Source of the DNA: Leishmania mexicana MHOM/GT/2001/U1103
Taxonomy: Eukaryota > Euglenozoa > Kinetoplastea > Trypanosomatida > Trypanosomatidae
DNA: 64,000 bases
NCBI RefSeq assembly: GCF_000234665.1
Contig: NC_018331.1
Location: 915,298 to 979,297 of the forward strand
Direction of reading: 5' to 3'
Shown: positions 40,999 to 51,388 of the stretch, piece after piece
Position numbering within the stretch: position 1 is the stretch's first letter
Layout of the letters: the number at the start of each line of letters is the position of its first letter
The notes under the pieces: generated by a model
The model's input: the letters and a program-made list of their open reading frames with translations, nothing else
What the model was told of the DNA's origin: nothing
Databases searched by the model: none
Position numbers and translations under genes: made by a program

Positions 40999-42133
40999 GT
41001 CTGTGTGTGGCGTGAGCGGTGGGTAGGTTTATTGAAGAAGCAAGAGGAGGAACCAAGGTGGGGTAAGGGTGTGCGGAAGTAGAACGGAGGGACACGAGAG
41101 CGGAAAGGCGCCTCAGAGTCACACAGAAGCCACACTCAAAACACCCCGTCATGCAAGATGGCATCCTCCCTCTTCCCGGTCGTGAGTGGGTGTGTGGATG
41201 GGCTTACGCCGGAACACTTGAGCGCTTCACCGTTTTTCGGTTCGTAAGATAGATGTGGTGTTGGGGCGGTGAGACAAGTTTCAAAACCGTGTCCTTGTCT
41301 CGCGACACGCACACGAACGAAAACAGCACACTTGTAAAGGGGGACTTCGCCACGGTGGGACGCATCCCTTATGGCCACAGGCACAGCTGTGTGCGCGCCC
41401 GTCTCTCTTCATTTTGTATAACAGCCACAGCCATTCACTGTGCTTTTCCTCTGCCTCTTTGGTTGTTACTGCTTAGCACACACACACACACAATCACAGC
41501 CCACGCGGGGGAGAGAGTAAGATGTGCCCCAAGAACAGGAAAAAGAGGGAGAAGCCTGACCAAAGCACGCACAAACGCATGCGCTACAACCTCAGACACA
41601 CACACACAAGTGGCCCACGTCGTCGAACGGGAACAAACGAAAAAGAACGAGCTCCATGCTTCTCATGCCTCTTCCCTGGTGCCACAGAAGTACACCAAGA
41701 GAGTCGCATAACCCCAACTACAATGAAATACACATCCACGAGCATCAGCCAAAAAAGGAAGGGAGGCGAAGGAGTCAATGCCGCCCGAGGGCCCTGCGCA
41801 TACCTCTTTCCCCAAAAAACAAACCTGGAAACCAAGTACTTGCGAGCCTTGGTGTGTACAAGCCTTTCCACACACTCCTCCGCCTACACACGACTGTGCG
41901 CTTGAGTGTGCTTGACTGCGCGCGCAGACACACGCAGAGGGGGTGGTAGCACTTACGCCATCTCACTGCGTTCCTTTTCACAGACGACAAGACGACTCGT
42001 GAGGGCATGTGCAGAGCTGCAGAGACCCCAGTGCCGTAGAAGCCACCACCAAAAGAAACAAGCTACCATGCGATGAGCACACAATGATAAAGAAACGTCT
42101 ATTCCCGCGCCTGCTTGCTCGCGCAAGGACCCC
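40959..42133. other. Intergenic spacer
   Basis: Spacer between SPT5 and the oxidase-like gene, with CA tracts on the + strand near 41480-41492 and 41598-41608 and T/A-richer sequence than spacers to the left. No gene is supported. Confidence 0.6.
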
Positions 42134-44242
42134 CTACACCATCGCGGATCCATTGATGTCCATCATCGAACTCTCATCCCACAGCTCCGAGTCTCGGCTC
42201 TGCCCAGCGGAGAGACGAACGGCAGCCGCAGCATACTGACCTGCACTCGTTCCCGTCGCCACCTCCTGCGTCGGCGCAGCGCGTCGAGTTGTCTTGCGGC
42301 CGCCGATGAGGAGCACGCACTCTGCCTTCAGTGCCACTATGTTCGCGTGGAGCGGCGATGCGCGACAGCGCACAAAGATGGTCCGGTGGAAGATGTGCTC
42401 GATGCGGCCTGTCTGCCCCTCCAGGCCGATCGGCGTCCAGGGGTGTTTCTGGATGTGCACCTCTGCCCCTCGAGAAAGCGTGTTTTCGCGGCAGTCTGTC
42501 GTCTGGCGTGTGTCACGCCCCAGCGCGTTCACCTGCGCGTACGACAACGTGCGCACGTCGTTGTTCTCCGTCAGCACATCCACATCGTTGCGGTTCAGGC
42601 GCACGATGCAGCCAACACAATTGGGCTCCGTGATGGAGACGAGATCAAACACCTGCCACACGCCCTTCGAGTGTACCGAGACACTTCCCAGCTTACTCTG
42701 GTGGCAGTCGTTCGCCTCGACCTTAAGCTCCGCCCCAGCGGCGGCGCGGTCCGGGAACAACAGCACGATGCTGCCCCAGGACTTGACTACGGTGCCGGAC
42801 TCACCAGCGTGTTCACCACGCTCCACTACGACGTGCGCGCCTTCGGAGAAGTGCTTCGTGCACGCGCTAAGCTCTACCTGGACCTTGATGGGCTGTACGC
42901 GCCCAGGCGCTGTGCAGGTGAGCACGGCGGTGTTCGTGTTGGTGAAGACATTTTCCACCACTCCGATAGTGTTGCGCAGCTGTCCTGTCGTCACACGAAC
43001 GGAGTCACCAATGCTGATGTGTGGCACCTGCGCAGCCGCCTCTGCTGCCTTGAGGGCCCGCTCCACCTTTTCGCGCTGATCGTTGTAGAACCGAGCGAGC
43101 TCCTCGGTACTGGGCTGCTCAAGCTGCGCTCCCGATATCACCATGCGCGTCGAAACAGTCTTGAGGAGATAGCCCTCCCGATCAAAGTGCAGATCGCCCC
43201 AAATGTATGAATTCTCCCTTTCTCGAACCCCCACAGCCTGCCGCGGCGTGAAGAAGCGAGGCTCAAGTCGTTTCGTCGCCTTATTGAACGGCTTTTGCAC
43301 AAAGTCCTCGCGAGGAACCACCTTGCACGTAATGTGGACACCGTCCGGGTCCAGCCCCGTTACCTGAGCAAGGTCACCGCGATAAAAGCGCTGGCGCAGG
43401 CGCACGTAGTCGCCAACACGAACCTTCTGCGTGGACGGACGCGTCTCCATTGTCTGCAAAAGCTCCTTCGGGTCCACCACGGCGATATTGAAGCGGAATA
43501 CGCCATCGAGTCCGTTGAGCACGTTCTCCACGAAGCGCTTGCGACTTGCCTCCACGTAGATGTACTCTTTCACGTGATCCAGAGCAAAGACGGAGATAAT
43601 GCCGAGGTCTACCTTCTTGCGTTCATAGTTACGCCCAACACGGTAGGCGTAGCACTTGTTCACAATGCGCGTCACTAGAACCCGTGACATGCGAGGGCGA
43701 CACTTGACAGCAAACACCTTCGGGTCGTCCTCGCGTGGCAGAAACTGAGAGGCGAGGCGACGCGAGGACAAGTCACTGTGTCTCAGTAGTTCGTCTTCAT
43801 GGTCACCGTGCATGCGGTAGTTTCGGTCAGCCTCTTCGTAGTACCGAGCCATTTCTTCAACGGTCTTCTTTTCATCCCCTTCATGGAACAGGTAGCGCTG
43901 AGGACGATCACCGTAGTCGATGTCCTCGACCTCCTCGTCATCGACGAAGTCTGCGTCAGAAAGCTCGTCTTCGCTATCCGAGTCACCGCTCTCCGCAGCG
44001 TCTAGAACGTACTTGGACTTGACGCGCTCGTCATCGGAGGGCCCGGCATTGGCCTCCTCTCCACGTGGCCGCTTCTTGTCTCTCTTGTGCCTCCTGTCTC
44101 TCCTGTGCTTCTTGTCCTTCTTGTGCTTCCTCGGCTTGTCGCTCTCCTGTTCTCCCACCACGGCCTCGGCGGCCTCACTCACAACGGGCGCATCCGACGC
44201 CAGCAAGTCCGCCAGTTCGTCATAGTTCACCTCCTCCGTCAT
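42134..44242 (-). CDS. SPT5: Transcription elongation factor SPT5
   Basis: The 702-residue protein has an N-terminus with a Lys/Arg/His-rich block (residues 36-60) and acidic clusters (65-155). The NGN domain spans about 175-258 (KVFAVKCRPRMSRVLVTRIV ... VDLGIISVFALDHVKEYIYVEA), and several KOW motifs follow: 275-310 (RVGDYVRLRQRFYRGDLAQV), 412-447, 466-500, a weaker one near 525-570, and 593-630 (HIQKHPWTPIGLEGQTGRIE). SPT5 pairs with SPT4 to close the RNA polymerase clamp and keep elongation processive, which matters in an organism transcribing long polycistrons. It is shorter than human or yeast SPT5 and shows no C-terminal heptad-repeat tail; the end is Ser/Asp-rich (SRDSELWDESSMMD). Confidence 0.95.
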   Translation of the reverse strand: MTEEVNYDELADLLASDAPVVSEAAEAVVGEQESDKPRKHKKDKKHRRDRRHKRDKKRPRGEEANAGPSDDERVKSKYVLDAAESGDSDSEDELSDADFVDDEEVEDIDYGDRPQRYLFHEGDEKKTVEEMARYYEEADRNYRMHGDHEDELLRHSDLSSRRLASQFLPREDDPKVFAVKCRPRMSRVLVTRIVNKCYAYRVGRNYERKKVDLGIISVFALDHVKEYIYVEASRKRFVENVLNGLDGVFRFNIAVVDPKELLQTMETRPSTQKVRVGDYVRLRQRFYRGDLAQVTGLDPDGVHITCKVVPREDFVQKPFNKATKRLEPRFFTPRQAVGVRERENSYIWGDLHFDREGYLLKTVSTRMVISGAQLEQPSTEELARFYNDQREKVERALKAAEAAAQVPHISIGDSVRVTTGQLRNTIGVVENVFTNTNTAVLTCTAPGRVQPIKVQVELSACTKHFSEGAHVVVERGEHAGESGTVVKSWGSIVLLFPDRAAAGAELKVEANDCHQSKLGSVSVHSKGVWQVFDLVSITEPNCVGCIVRLNRNDVDVLTENNDVRTLSYAQVNALGRDTRQTTDCRENTLSRGAEVHIQKHPWTPIGLEGQTGRIEHIFHRTIFVRCRASPLHANIVALKAECVLLIGGRKTTRRAAPTQEVATGTSAGQYAAAAVRLSAGQSRDSELWDESSMMDINGSAMV

Positions 44243-45089
44243 GCTATCCGCGACAAGTATGTGTATAATCCCGCTGTCACCCTCTCTTTATGGGGACACG
44301 AGCCCGAGTGTGTGTGTGTGTGTGTGTGTTTGGGTGTCTGCAAAGAGAAGAGGGAATCCGCTCGTCCGGAAGTGGGGCAGCGAAGAAGATAGAGAGAGGT
44401 GCCAGAGAGACGGCACGCTTACCAAGCTACCGTCCTTCTCGTGTCTCCTATTCAAGGATAAGTCACACACTCAGAAGAAACAGAACACAACCCCGGGAGG
44501 TGGTTCTGTGAAAAAGGGGAAGGATGGAACAAGAGAGGAGAAGAGAACGGAATGAAAGGAAAGGGAAATGAGCTGAGAGACATAGACCGAAACAGATACA
44601 GGAATGAAAAATGTCGACATACACACATGCATCACCTCTTCCTCCTCCCCCCTCCCCCACTCCTCCAAGTCTGGGTTCATCCGGTGTTCGCGCTGTTGTC
44701 TGCATCCTTCCTTCAAGCGGCAACTGAAATAAACCGCGCCAGATGCAGTGGACGGTCTGTGCAACTCCACGATGATAAGATGTGCGCGTCTGCACTTAAG
44801 TCTCGCTTGCTGGCTTCAACTTTCCCTCCTCCTCATAACGCTGTTCTTTCCACTCAGTGGAAACTCGAGAAGGGTCTCGCGCGTCCCTTCTTCCGGCTTT
44901 CAATGAAAGAAGCGGGTGGGATACCCGAGGAAAACGTGCGTCAGTGTCATTTGTACAGGGGGCAGAAAGAAGGCCGCCTCCGCTTCTATTGTACATCGTG
45001 TCATCAGAAAGAAACAGCTCTACCGTGGTGGATCAGGGGAGGGGAAGGAGGAGACGTGATACAGACGAGAGTTAACGGAACTTCGGCCT
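44243..45089. other. Intergenic spacer
   Basis: Spacer between the MORN gene and SPT5. A TG tract on the + strand near 44308-44330 (CA on the transcribed strand) lies about 65 nt upstream of the SPT5 ATG. The stretch near 44910-44930 (GCGGGTGGGATACCC) resembles a fragment of the SIDER-like block at 37130 but is too short to call. Confidence 0.6.
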
Positions 45090-45638
45090 TCACAGCTCCA
45101 CTTTTGCAACAAGTTGCGCCGCGTTACCGTTGGTGAAGGTGCCGTGCCATCGCTTGCCCGTGCAGTCCACATAGACGCCAACCCCGTGCATCTGGTTTCG
45201 GCACCACTCCCCCTCATAATACGAGCCATCCGCCCACATGTAGCGCCCCGTCCCGTGAAATTCGTTGCGTGCAAGCTCCCCCGTATAACGACCACCGCTG
45301 GGAAGCGATAGAACCCCTATTCCCTCCATCAGGCCATTGCGCCACTCCCCTTCGTAGCGGGCAGAGGACGAATCGGCGAGGATCCCATAGCCGTGCATGT
45401 ACGCATTCACCGTTGCGGGCGCAGACGAAGATGCAACCGTTGCCGCAGCAGCAGCGCCACCGGCGGTGGCGTGCTTCTTCGTTGCGGTGGAAAGGGATGA
45501 GGCCACAGAGCTCGCAGACACCGCCTCCGCATTAGCATCGTGCTTGACTCCGTACTTCCCCTCATAGAAACTCCCGTCTGGGTAGCGAAACGTGTCTGCT
45601 AGCACCTCACCTTGGTCCTCTTTTCTTTTGGGGGGCAT
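45090..45638 (-). CDS. MORN-repeat protein
   Basis: The 182-residue product from the ATG at 45638 carries at least four MORN repeats of about 23 residues: 81-102 (MHGYGILADSSSARYEGEWR), 103-125 (LMEGIGVLSLPSGGRYTGEL), 126-148 (EFHGTGRYMWADGSYYEGEW) and 149-171 (QMHGVGVYVDCTGKRWHGTF). An earlier half-repeat, YPDGSFYEGKYG, at 19-30 is split from the rest by an Ala/Ser/Thr-rich insertion (residues 35-76). MORN proteins scaffold membrane-cytoskeleton sites; in trypanosomatids several act at the flagellar pocket collar or axoneme, but this one cannot be placed. The frame is open upstream to 45773, but that part is cysteine-rich low-quality sequence without resemblance to MORN proteins. Confidence 0.9.
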   Translation of the reverse strand: MPPKRKEDQGEVLADTFRYPDGSFYEGKYGVKHDANAEAVSASSVASSLSTATKKHATAGGAAAAATVASSSAPATVNAYMHGYGILADSSSARYEGEWRNGLMEGIGVLSLPSGGRYTGELARNEFHGTGRYMWADGSYYEGEWCRNQMHGVGVYVDCTGKRWHGTFTNGNAAQLVAKVEL

Positions 45639-46221
45639 TCGCAGCGCGCCCTCTCGTCTTTTCGCGAGAGAAGAGCTAATAAGGGTACAAGTGCAGGGAC
45701 AAGCGCTTGATTTGAAAGCTGTATCTGTAAAACAGCACCAGCAGCGCCTCCGCTGAGGAATCGCGAACCCCACTGTGTCACTGTCCCTAAGATCAAGTAA
45801 GCCGATAAAGAGAAGGAAGCAGAGGTAGAGGGAGTTGTCGGAGAGAAAGTGGTGGCGGACGTCTCACATGCGGAAAGCGGTTTCGGCAGCGGCGGTGACA
45901 TCCACAATTCACCCGTGCGCGCCGTCGAAGATATGGCGTCTACGGGCGCAGAAGAGAAGATGCTGACTCGAGCGCGCCGCAAGAGACGTCAATGAAGTTG
46001 AAAGGCACGTCATTATGCGAAAAAAATAAGAGAAGTGGAGAGGAGGGGGAGAAGATGAAGTAGTGATCGAGTGACATATGTGGTATTGCACCCTTTGTAA
46101 CGTTGTTGTTGCTGCTCTCTCCTGTTGCGCAATGAGATGGAGCAATCTCGCACACGTGCGCAGGAGAGCTCCGCGGTTCCCAACTCGTGTCCTTGATAAT
46201 AACATAAGTATGTGTTTGTGG
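45639..46221. other. Intergenic spacer
   Basis: Spacer between the membrane-protein gene and the MORN gene. The transcribed strand is T/C-rich near 46015-46060, a plausible polypyrimidine tract. No gene is supported. Confidence 0.55.
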
Positions 46222-46965
46222 TCAGCGCAGCCTGCAGAATGTCATATAGGTGCTTGCACGGACGCGCAGGCAGTACAGCACCATCATCGTCGTTAAAAGA
46301 AAATGCACCGTGAGTAGCAGCGAAACAAAGGGTTGTAGAAAGAGCAGCACAACGTTTGGCCACAAAAGAAGATGTACGGCGATCGTGGCCGAGTAAATGC
46401 CCCGCTTAAAGAGCAAGATAAGTGCCCCAATATCTGGCACCAACACTAGAATGCAGCACGCCGCAATCAACGCCTTTTCTGGCTTGTCCGTTGTGAGACT
46501 CACCACGAGCAACGCGATGTCTGCCAAAAACACAGCAGATGGCATCACAAAGGCCAATTGCAGGGGAAGGGGCAAGATCGTCCCAATCACCAGCGGCTGT
46601 TGTCGGTGCACGCGATCTCTGTGGTGTGAGGGAGCACTCGGCGGCTCAGGACAGTCTACGAAAAACAAGTCTTCATCACAGCGCACCCCGGCGTCGGCGG
46701 GCCTCGGCGGTGCGAGCGACACAACCTTCATTTTGCGCAAAGAAGGTGGCGGAATCGCGATCTTGCGCGCCATGTAGCGTGGAACGCGCGACTGCTGCTG
46801 GTTCTCGCCACCTTTCACTTCATAAAGGAGAATAGGTGCATATGTGTTGTCGAGAGAATTACAGTGATTCACGTCTGACGTGAAGTCGACTATGGGCCCC
46901 TGTGGAACAGGTCTTTTCCGGAACGTTCCCACGACATTCCACTCGGACACTACACCTTGATCCAT
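46222..46965 (-). CDS. Multi-spanning membrane protein of unknown function (247 residues)
   Basis: Residues 1-125 are polar with conserved-looking hydrophilic stretches (MDQGVVSEWNVVGTFRKRPV at the start, ARKIAIPPPSLRKMKVVSL in the middle). The second half is strongly hydrophobic with about four membrane helices: roughly 134-157 (including FVMPSAVFLADIALLVVSL), 165-186 (ALIAACCILVLVPDIGALIL), 190-212 and 213-235. A charged pair (TTDKPEK) separates the first two. There is no signal peptide. This arrangement, a cytosolic N-terminal domain followed by four helices, fits many small membrane families and I can name none. Confidence 0.78.
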   Translation of the reverse strand: MDQGVVSEWNVVGTFRKRPVPQGPIVDFTSDVNHCNSLDNTYAPILLYEVKGGENQQQSRVPRYMARKIAIPPPSLRKMKVVSLAPPRPADAGVRCDEDLFFVDCPEPPSAPSHHRDRVHRQQPLVIGTILPLPLQLAFVMPSAVFLADIALLVVSLTTDKPEKALIAACCILVLVPDIGALILLFKRGIYSATIAVHLLLWPNVVLLFLQPFVSLLLTVHFLLTTMMVLYCLRVRASTYMTFCRLR

Positions 46966-47827
46966 CGAAGAACCTTTCCAGTGAAACTCCGTCGTTGTCT
47001 GCTTTCAGCATGCGAGTATCGGTGCGTGGGTTGGGACAAAAGTAAAAGACGTACTTGCTTGGTTCAAGCGAACGAGAGAAAAGAAACGGAAACGGCCGCT
47101 GCTTGCGTGCCGCGTTTCCTCCACTTTTTGTGTACCGTCGAGGAGGGGCAAGGAAACATAGGGAGCTGATAGGTGTGGTGTTGTTTGCCGACATGAGAAG
47201 CAGTTGTGAAAGCCGCAGAATGGGGAAAACAGGCGAGGCTATAGGTGGCGAAGGATAGACAAGCTTCATGATTCAGCGGGTGAGTTTTCCGCCCTTAGAT
47301 GTGAGGGCTTCGCTTCGCTGCGTTGAGTGAAGCAGCTGGGACGACGAGCAACACCTTGGCCTTCACGAACCCGACAGCTCCTCAAGAGCAGCTTCTTGCA
47401 AGGCCTCCCAAAAACAGCCCACCCCTCCGCTGTGATTCCACGGTCTCCGCAAAAGGGACAAGCAGTGCGGGGAAAAACCGTGCACGAGACACACGCGAGC
47501 AGTGCGTTTGGTGGGACCCAAGGAGGGGAAGAAGGGGGTGGGGGCATTTTTTTCTCCTCGATAGAAAACAAGCAAGAACGTCATGAGAAGCGTGTGGTGC
47601 AGCAACAAACGCTGCCAAAAAAAAAAGCCACAACCGCAACAAGGTGAGCAAGAGAGGGGGAACGAGGGAAAGAAAGGGAGAAGAACGCAGTCTCCACCGC
47701 ACACTTTCGATGGTCCTGAACTATGGCATAATGAGCGATACCAGTTCTATCTTTTGGCATCCCCTTTCCTTTGGTTTCTCTCTTGCTTGTGTCCGACATA
47801 GGGTATGTACGTGGGTGCTCTTGCAGA
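46966..47827. other. Intergenic spacer
   Basis: Spacer between the PP2C gene and the membrane-protein gene. It contains A-homopolymers near 47619-47628 and a T run near 47548-47555. Short frames on both strands are unconvincing. Confidence 0.55.
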
Positions 47828-48772
47828 TCACTCCGAAGAGAACTTACTCTCCACCTTCTTCAAGAACAAGCTCTTGAACTGGAGAATGATTATAGTCATG
47901 TTATCGGTCCCGTAGGAGGTGGGTGTGGACGCGAGACACGCATTCATGAGCCGCTCACATGCTAAAGATATGTCGCCATGGTCGGCAACTTCGTTGCGCA
48001 CAAATTCGACCGCCTTCTCATTTGTCATCATGTCCCATATGCCATCGCACGCGACGATGACAAACTCATCGTGCGGAGTCAGCTCGGTGTGAAACACGTC
48101 TGGGGTCACCGTGATGGCCATCTGCTCTGGCTTGAGACTCATGTCCTTGAACGCATAGTCGCCGAAAGCCCGGCTGAGAGACAAGATACCGTTAACTCGT
48201 CCACCCTGCACAAACCCTCCTGCCTTCATGATGCGCTCTCGCTCGGCAGGGTTGGTGGGCTTGTGGTCCTCGCTGAGAGCTATGGCCTCGCCATTTCGAC
48301 ACAACACCGCCCGTGAATCGCCGGTGTTGGCGCAGTACAAATGATTTTGGATGATCAAAACACAGTTGCCCGTGCAGCCGCTCAACTCGTTTGGCATGGC
48401 TTTGTGAAGAGCAACGTCGCCTGTGCAGTAGGCGTCCTTCAGCGCCTTCTCGAAGTTCCCCTTCTTGAACGCATCGGTTGACGTCAGCCAGTCGCGGATC
48501 TTTGCGGCGCACGACTGCGCAAACTTGCTACCACAGTGGCCATCGAAGACCGCGGCAATCGCGCAGTCCTCGTCACGAATGTTTCCGGGCATGTTGGGAA
48601 GTGATAGGTAGACAGCGTGAGCGTCTTCCATCGTGCTTCGCCACCCCTGCATGCTACTCGCCCCGGCGCGTATTTTATCATCCTCCATCAGAATAGAGTA
48701 TTTGTCGCGCACAGGAGAGATGAGGATAGTTTGTGTGTTGCCCTTGAGGGCGCTCAACCCTTTTAGAGGCAT
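47828..48772 (-). CDS. PP2C-type serine/threonine phosphatase (PPM family)
   Basis: The 314-residue protein contains the full set of PPM motifs: GWRSTMEDAH (about 43-52), VFDGHCG (75-81), GNCVLIIQNHLYCANTGDSR (about 135-154), LSLSRAFGD (197-205), ACDGIWD (241-247) and GTDNMTIII (288-296). The metal-binding aspartates in MED, FDGH, CDG and TDN are all present, so activity is expected. The second glycine of DGHGG is cysteine. PP2C enzymes dephosphorylate Ser/Thr residues using Mn or Mg. The start is the ATG at 48772 (MPLKGLSALKG); the 13 codons upstream in frame begin with TTG, not ATG. Confidence 0.95.
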   Translation of the reverse strand: MPLKGLSALKGNTQTILISPVRDKYSILMEDDKIRAGASSMQGWRSTMEDAHAVYLSLPNMPGNIRDEDCAIAAVFDGHCGSKFAQSCAAKIRDWLTSTDAFKKGNFEKALKDAYCTGDVALHKAMPNELSGCTGNCVLIIQNHLYCANTGDSRAVLCRNGEAIALSEDHKPTNPAERERIMKAGGFVQGGRVNGILSLSRAFGDYAFKDMSLKPEQMAITVTPDVFHTELTPHDEFVIVACDGIWDMMTNEKAVEFVRNEVADHGDISLACERLMNACLASTPTSYGTDNMTIIILQFKSLFLKKVESKFSSE

Positions 48773-49348
48773 GCCTTTTGTTCTCTTCGCGTGTCGAGGG
48801 ATGATGAACAAGAAGGAAAACAGTTGTGATTCTAGGCGGCCTAGGCACAGAACGCGACGTATGGTTCTGGCCCTCTCAAAACCCTGCTAATTCTGCACGT
48901 TTGTAGCGGCAACTGATCGGTTTCAGGAAAATAAGAATCCGCCACACGCTAGTGCAGAGAGCAGACAAAGAACGAGAGTAGAGCTGGGGGCCTCGTGTGT
49001 GAAACGCAGCTTCCTTCCTGAACACCGCAAACGTCGCAAGCCAGATCGACTGCGTGTAACTGGCACATGATCATAGACGTCTATAGGCTATGCAGAGGCG
49101 CACAGCCTCTACAAAACGGCATTGGAGGTTTGCGTACACCCGAAAAGGGGTCTTCTTTGTGTTGTCGAGTTTTTTGCCTCTTTTCTCCACTGGAATCACC
49201 AAAAGATCTGGGTCACACACTTCGAAAGGCCGTAAAGGTAGTGCAGCTCCTCCATCAGGTCGCATCACATTCACTTAATTAAGCTTCACTTTTCTTACAG
49301 GGGACGAGAACAAAAGAAAAAAGACTACTGAGATACCGAATGCGTAGC
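48773..49348. other. Intergenic spacer
   Basis: Spacer between OLA1 and the PP2C gene, less GC-rich than those further left. It includes a T-rich stretch near 49150-49190. No gene is supported. Confidence 0.55.
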
Positions 49349-50527
49349 TCACTTCTTTCCGCCCTTCGCCGCGTTGAACTTGAAGAAAATGATGTCACCA
49401 TCCTGCACCTCATAGTTCCGCCCCTGCTGATGCTGCTTGCCCTCGTCGCGGCAAGCGGCCTCACTCTCAAGCCGGTCGAAGTCAGCCCATTCGATCACCT
49501 CTGCGCAGATGAAACCCTTCTCCATGTCAGTGTGAATCTTGCCAGCTGCCTGTGGCGCCTTGGTTCCACGCTGAATAGTCCAACACTTCACCTCATCAGC
49601 CCCGGCGGTGAAGTAGTGGATAAGGTTGATGATGCTGTACGCTGTCTTGACGATCTTTTGGATCTGTGACTTGGTCTTCTTCTCCTCGCAGTACTTATCC
49701 ACCTCCTCTGGAGACATGGCGACAAAGGTCGTCTCCACCTCCGCCGAAAACGGGATCATGGGCTCACCAGTGTGCTCGTCGATCCAGTCCTTGAGCTTCT
49801 TCAGCCATTTGTTGCGCTGCCGCATATAATCGTCCTCGGACATGTTCACCAAGAACATGGCCGGCTTTGCGGTCAAAAGTTGAATTGTGTTGAGAAAGTC
49901 GATCTCCTTGCCGTTCCACTGGCAACAGCGCACTTGCTTGCCTTCCTCCAATACCCCCTTCACCTTGTGCAGGGTCTCGAGGTCGCCCTTCTTCGATTTG
50001 TCGAGACCTCGGCTGACAATGGGCGTCAGTTTGTCAATAAGACCGTTGACGCACTGCAAATCTTTCATGACAAGCTCGGAGAAGATGATCTCGAGATCTC
50101 GAATAGGGTCTAAGTCGCCCTCCACGTGCGTGATCTCCATCTCCTCGAAGACGCGCACCATGTGGATAATGCCATCGCACGAGCTGATGTGAGACAGAAA
50201 GTTGTTACCAAGACCCTCACCGTTGCTCGCACCGCGCACAAGACCAGCAATATCGCAAATGTGTACTTGCGCAGGCACAATGGAGGCCGGCTTGTGGATA
50301 CGCACCAGTTTATCGAAACGATCATCTGGAATGTTGATATCGGCGGTGTTGGGATCAATGGTGCAGAACGGACGGTTCTCTGCCGGTACACCCTTCTTGG
50401 AAAGGACATTAAAGAACGTCGACTTGCCCACGTTGGGAAGACCAACGATGCCGACCTTGAGATTGCTGCCAGGACGCCCAAGCAACACGGTCTTGGACTC
50501 CACCTTCTCTTGCTTCTTTGGTGGCAT
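49349..50527 (-). CDS. OLA1: Obg-like ATPase/GTPase OLA1 (YchF family)
   Basis: The 392-residue product starts MPPKKQEKVESK, like eukaryotic OLA1. The P-loop VGIVGLPNVGKSTFFNVLSK sits at about 25-44, the switch region with CTIDPNTADINIPDDRFDKL follows, DIAGLVRGAS is the G3 motif at about 92-101, and NMSEDDY near 228-234 corresponds to the NxxE/G4 motif characteristic of this family's preference for ATP. A helical insertion (about 140-205) and a C-terminal TGS domain (about 298-381, with FTAGADEVKCWTIQRGTKAP) complete the family order. OLA1 associates with ribosomes and has roles in translation control and stress. The six codons upstream of this ATG begin with TTG, so this ATG is the start. 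Confidence 0.97.
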   Translation of the reverse strand: MPPKKQEKVESKTVLLGRPGSNLKVGIVGLPNVGKSTFFNVLSKKGVPAENRPFCTIDPNTADINIPDDRFDKLVRIHKPASIVPAQVHICDIAGLVRGASNGEGLGNNFLSHISSCDGIIHMVRVFEEMEITHVEGDLDPIRDLEIIFSELVMKDLQCVNGLIDKLTPIVSRGLDKSKKGDLETLHKVKGVLEEGKQVRCCQWNGKEIDFLNTIQLLTAKPAMFLVNMSEDDYMRQRNKWLKKLKDWIDEHTGEPMIPFSAEVETTFVAMSPEEVDKYCEEKKTKSQIQKIVKTAYSIINLIHYFTAGADEVKCWTIQRGTKAPQAAGKIHTDMEKGFICAEVIEWADFDRLESEAACRDEGKQHQQGRNYEVQDGDIIFFKFNAAKGGKK

Positions 50528-50905
50528 TGAGACAAGGGTGTACAACAGAATGTGGCTGTTGTTCTCTATTGCTGTGGTTCAAAAATGACTTGAAGTGTGG
50601 AAGTAGCTAGCAGGAAAATGAGAGGCATCGTTTCAAGGAGTGGATAGAGAAGCGGGTATTAGGTAAAGGGTGCAGCGGAGGCAGACTAGGCAAAGACCCA
50701 TGGGCAAAAAGATGCCCCCGAGAAGGGGGATCAAGAATACAGTGACAGCCCACCTTGTTACTAGCTCCAAGCAAGTCCCGCCATACAGTACCAAAAGATC
50801 GTGTGTTTGCAGCTCGTCCGGTGTTAGCTTTGAGGGGCGGCAAAGAAGCAAGCTGCGATTTGAACAAGAATAGTACCAGGCACTCGAGGTTGAAGTGCAT
50901 GGCAA
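50528..50905. other. Intergenic spacer
   Basis: Short spacer of 378 bp between the coiled-coil gene stop and the OLA1 start. No repeat or gene is seen. Confidence 0.55.
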
Positions 50906-51388
50906 TCACAGAATGATTCTTGTTTCATTCCTGGGAGCTGCAATCGGCTGACGGTCGTGGTGCTGAGTGTGAGCGCACGAGCACCCGCACCGCTGTTCGC
51001 TGATGAGCGCACGCAACTGCTCCAGTTCCCTCTTCTTTCTCGCAATGACCAGTGCATTCTCCTCTAATGCCTCACGAAAAACTGCATCATCGTCCTCTTC
51101 CTCCACACCTCCATCGGAGAGCTCAATCATCGATACGGCACCTCCACCCTCCTCCTCTGCTGAACGACTCTCTCGCTTCTCTTTTAAGTACGCGGCAATC
51201 TCATTGTTGCTCTTTTGAAGTAGTTCAATGTACTCTTCGGATTCGCTGATTTCAAGGTGAACGAGTTCCAAATTCACCGTTTTATCTGGTGGTACCGTTC
51301 CGCTTGTCATTCCGGTACCTGTAGACCGCTGGATCATGTAAACACCTGGGAGAACCATATCCCCCCAATCATCATTGCTTTGACTCAT
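50906..51388 (-). CDS. Small coiled-coil protein of unknown function (160 residues)
   Basis: From the ATG at 51388 the product begins MSQSNDDWGDMVLPGVYMIQ. Two helical stretches flank an acidic linker: VHLEISESEEYIELLQKSNN with IAAYLKEKRESRSAEE, then a GGVEEEDDDAV run, then EALEENALVIARKKRELEQL. The pattern of a short N-terminal motif, paired helices and an acidic break suggests a conserved small protein that dimerises or joins a complex. The C-terminus is Cys/His-containing (CGCSCAHTQHHD), possibly metal-binding but not diagnostic. I recognise no family. The eleven codons upstream in frame begin with GTG and are not used. Confidence 0.72.
   Translation of the reverse strand: MSQSNDDWGDMVLPGVYMIQRSTGTGMTSGTVPPDKTVNLELVHLEISESEEYIELLQKSNNEIAAYLKEKRESRSAEEEGGGAVSMIELSDGGVEEEDDDAVFREALEENALVIARKKRELEQLRALISEQRCGCSCAHTQHHDRQPIAAPRNETRIIL

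Noticed and set aside
48773..48811. N-terminal extension of the PP2C phosphatase
   Set aside because: The first codon of the extended frame is TTG. The first ATG is at 48772, and the PP2C domain is complete from there. The same reasoning trims OLA1 (TTG), the 160-residue protein (GTG) and the dual-specificity phosphatase (GTG).
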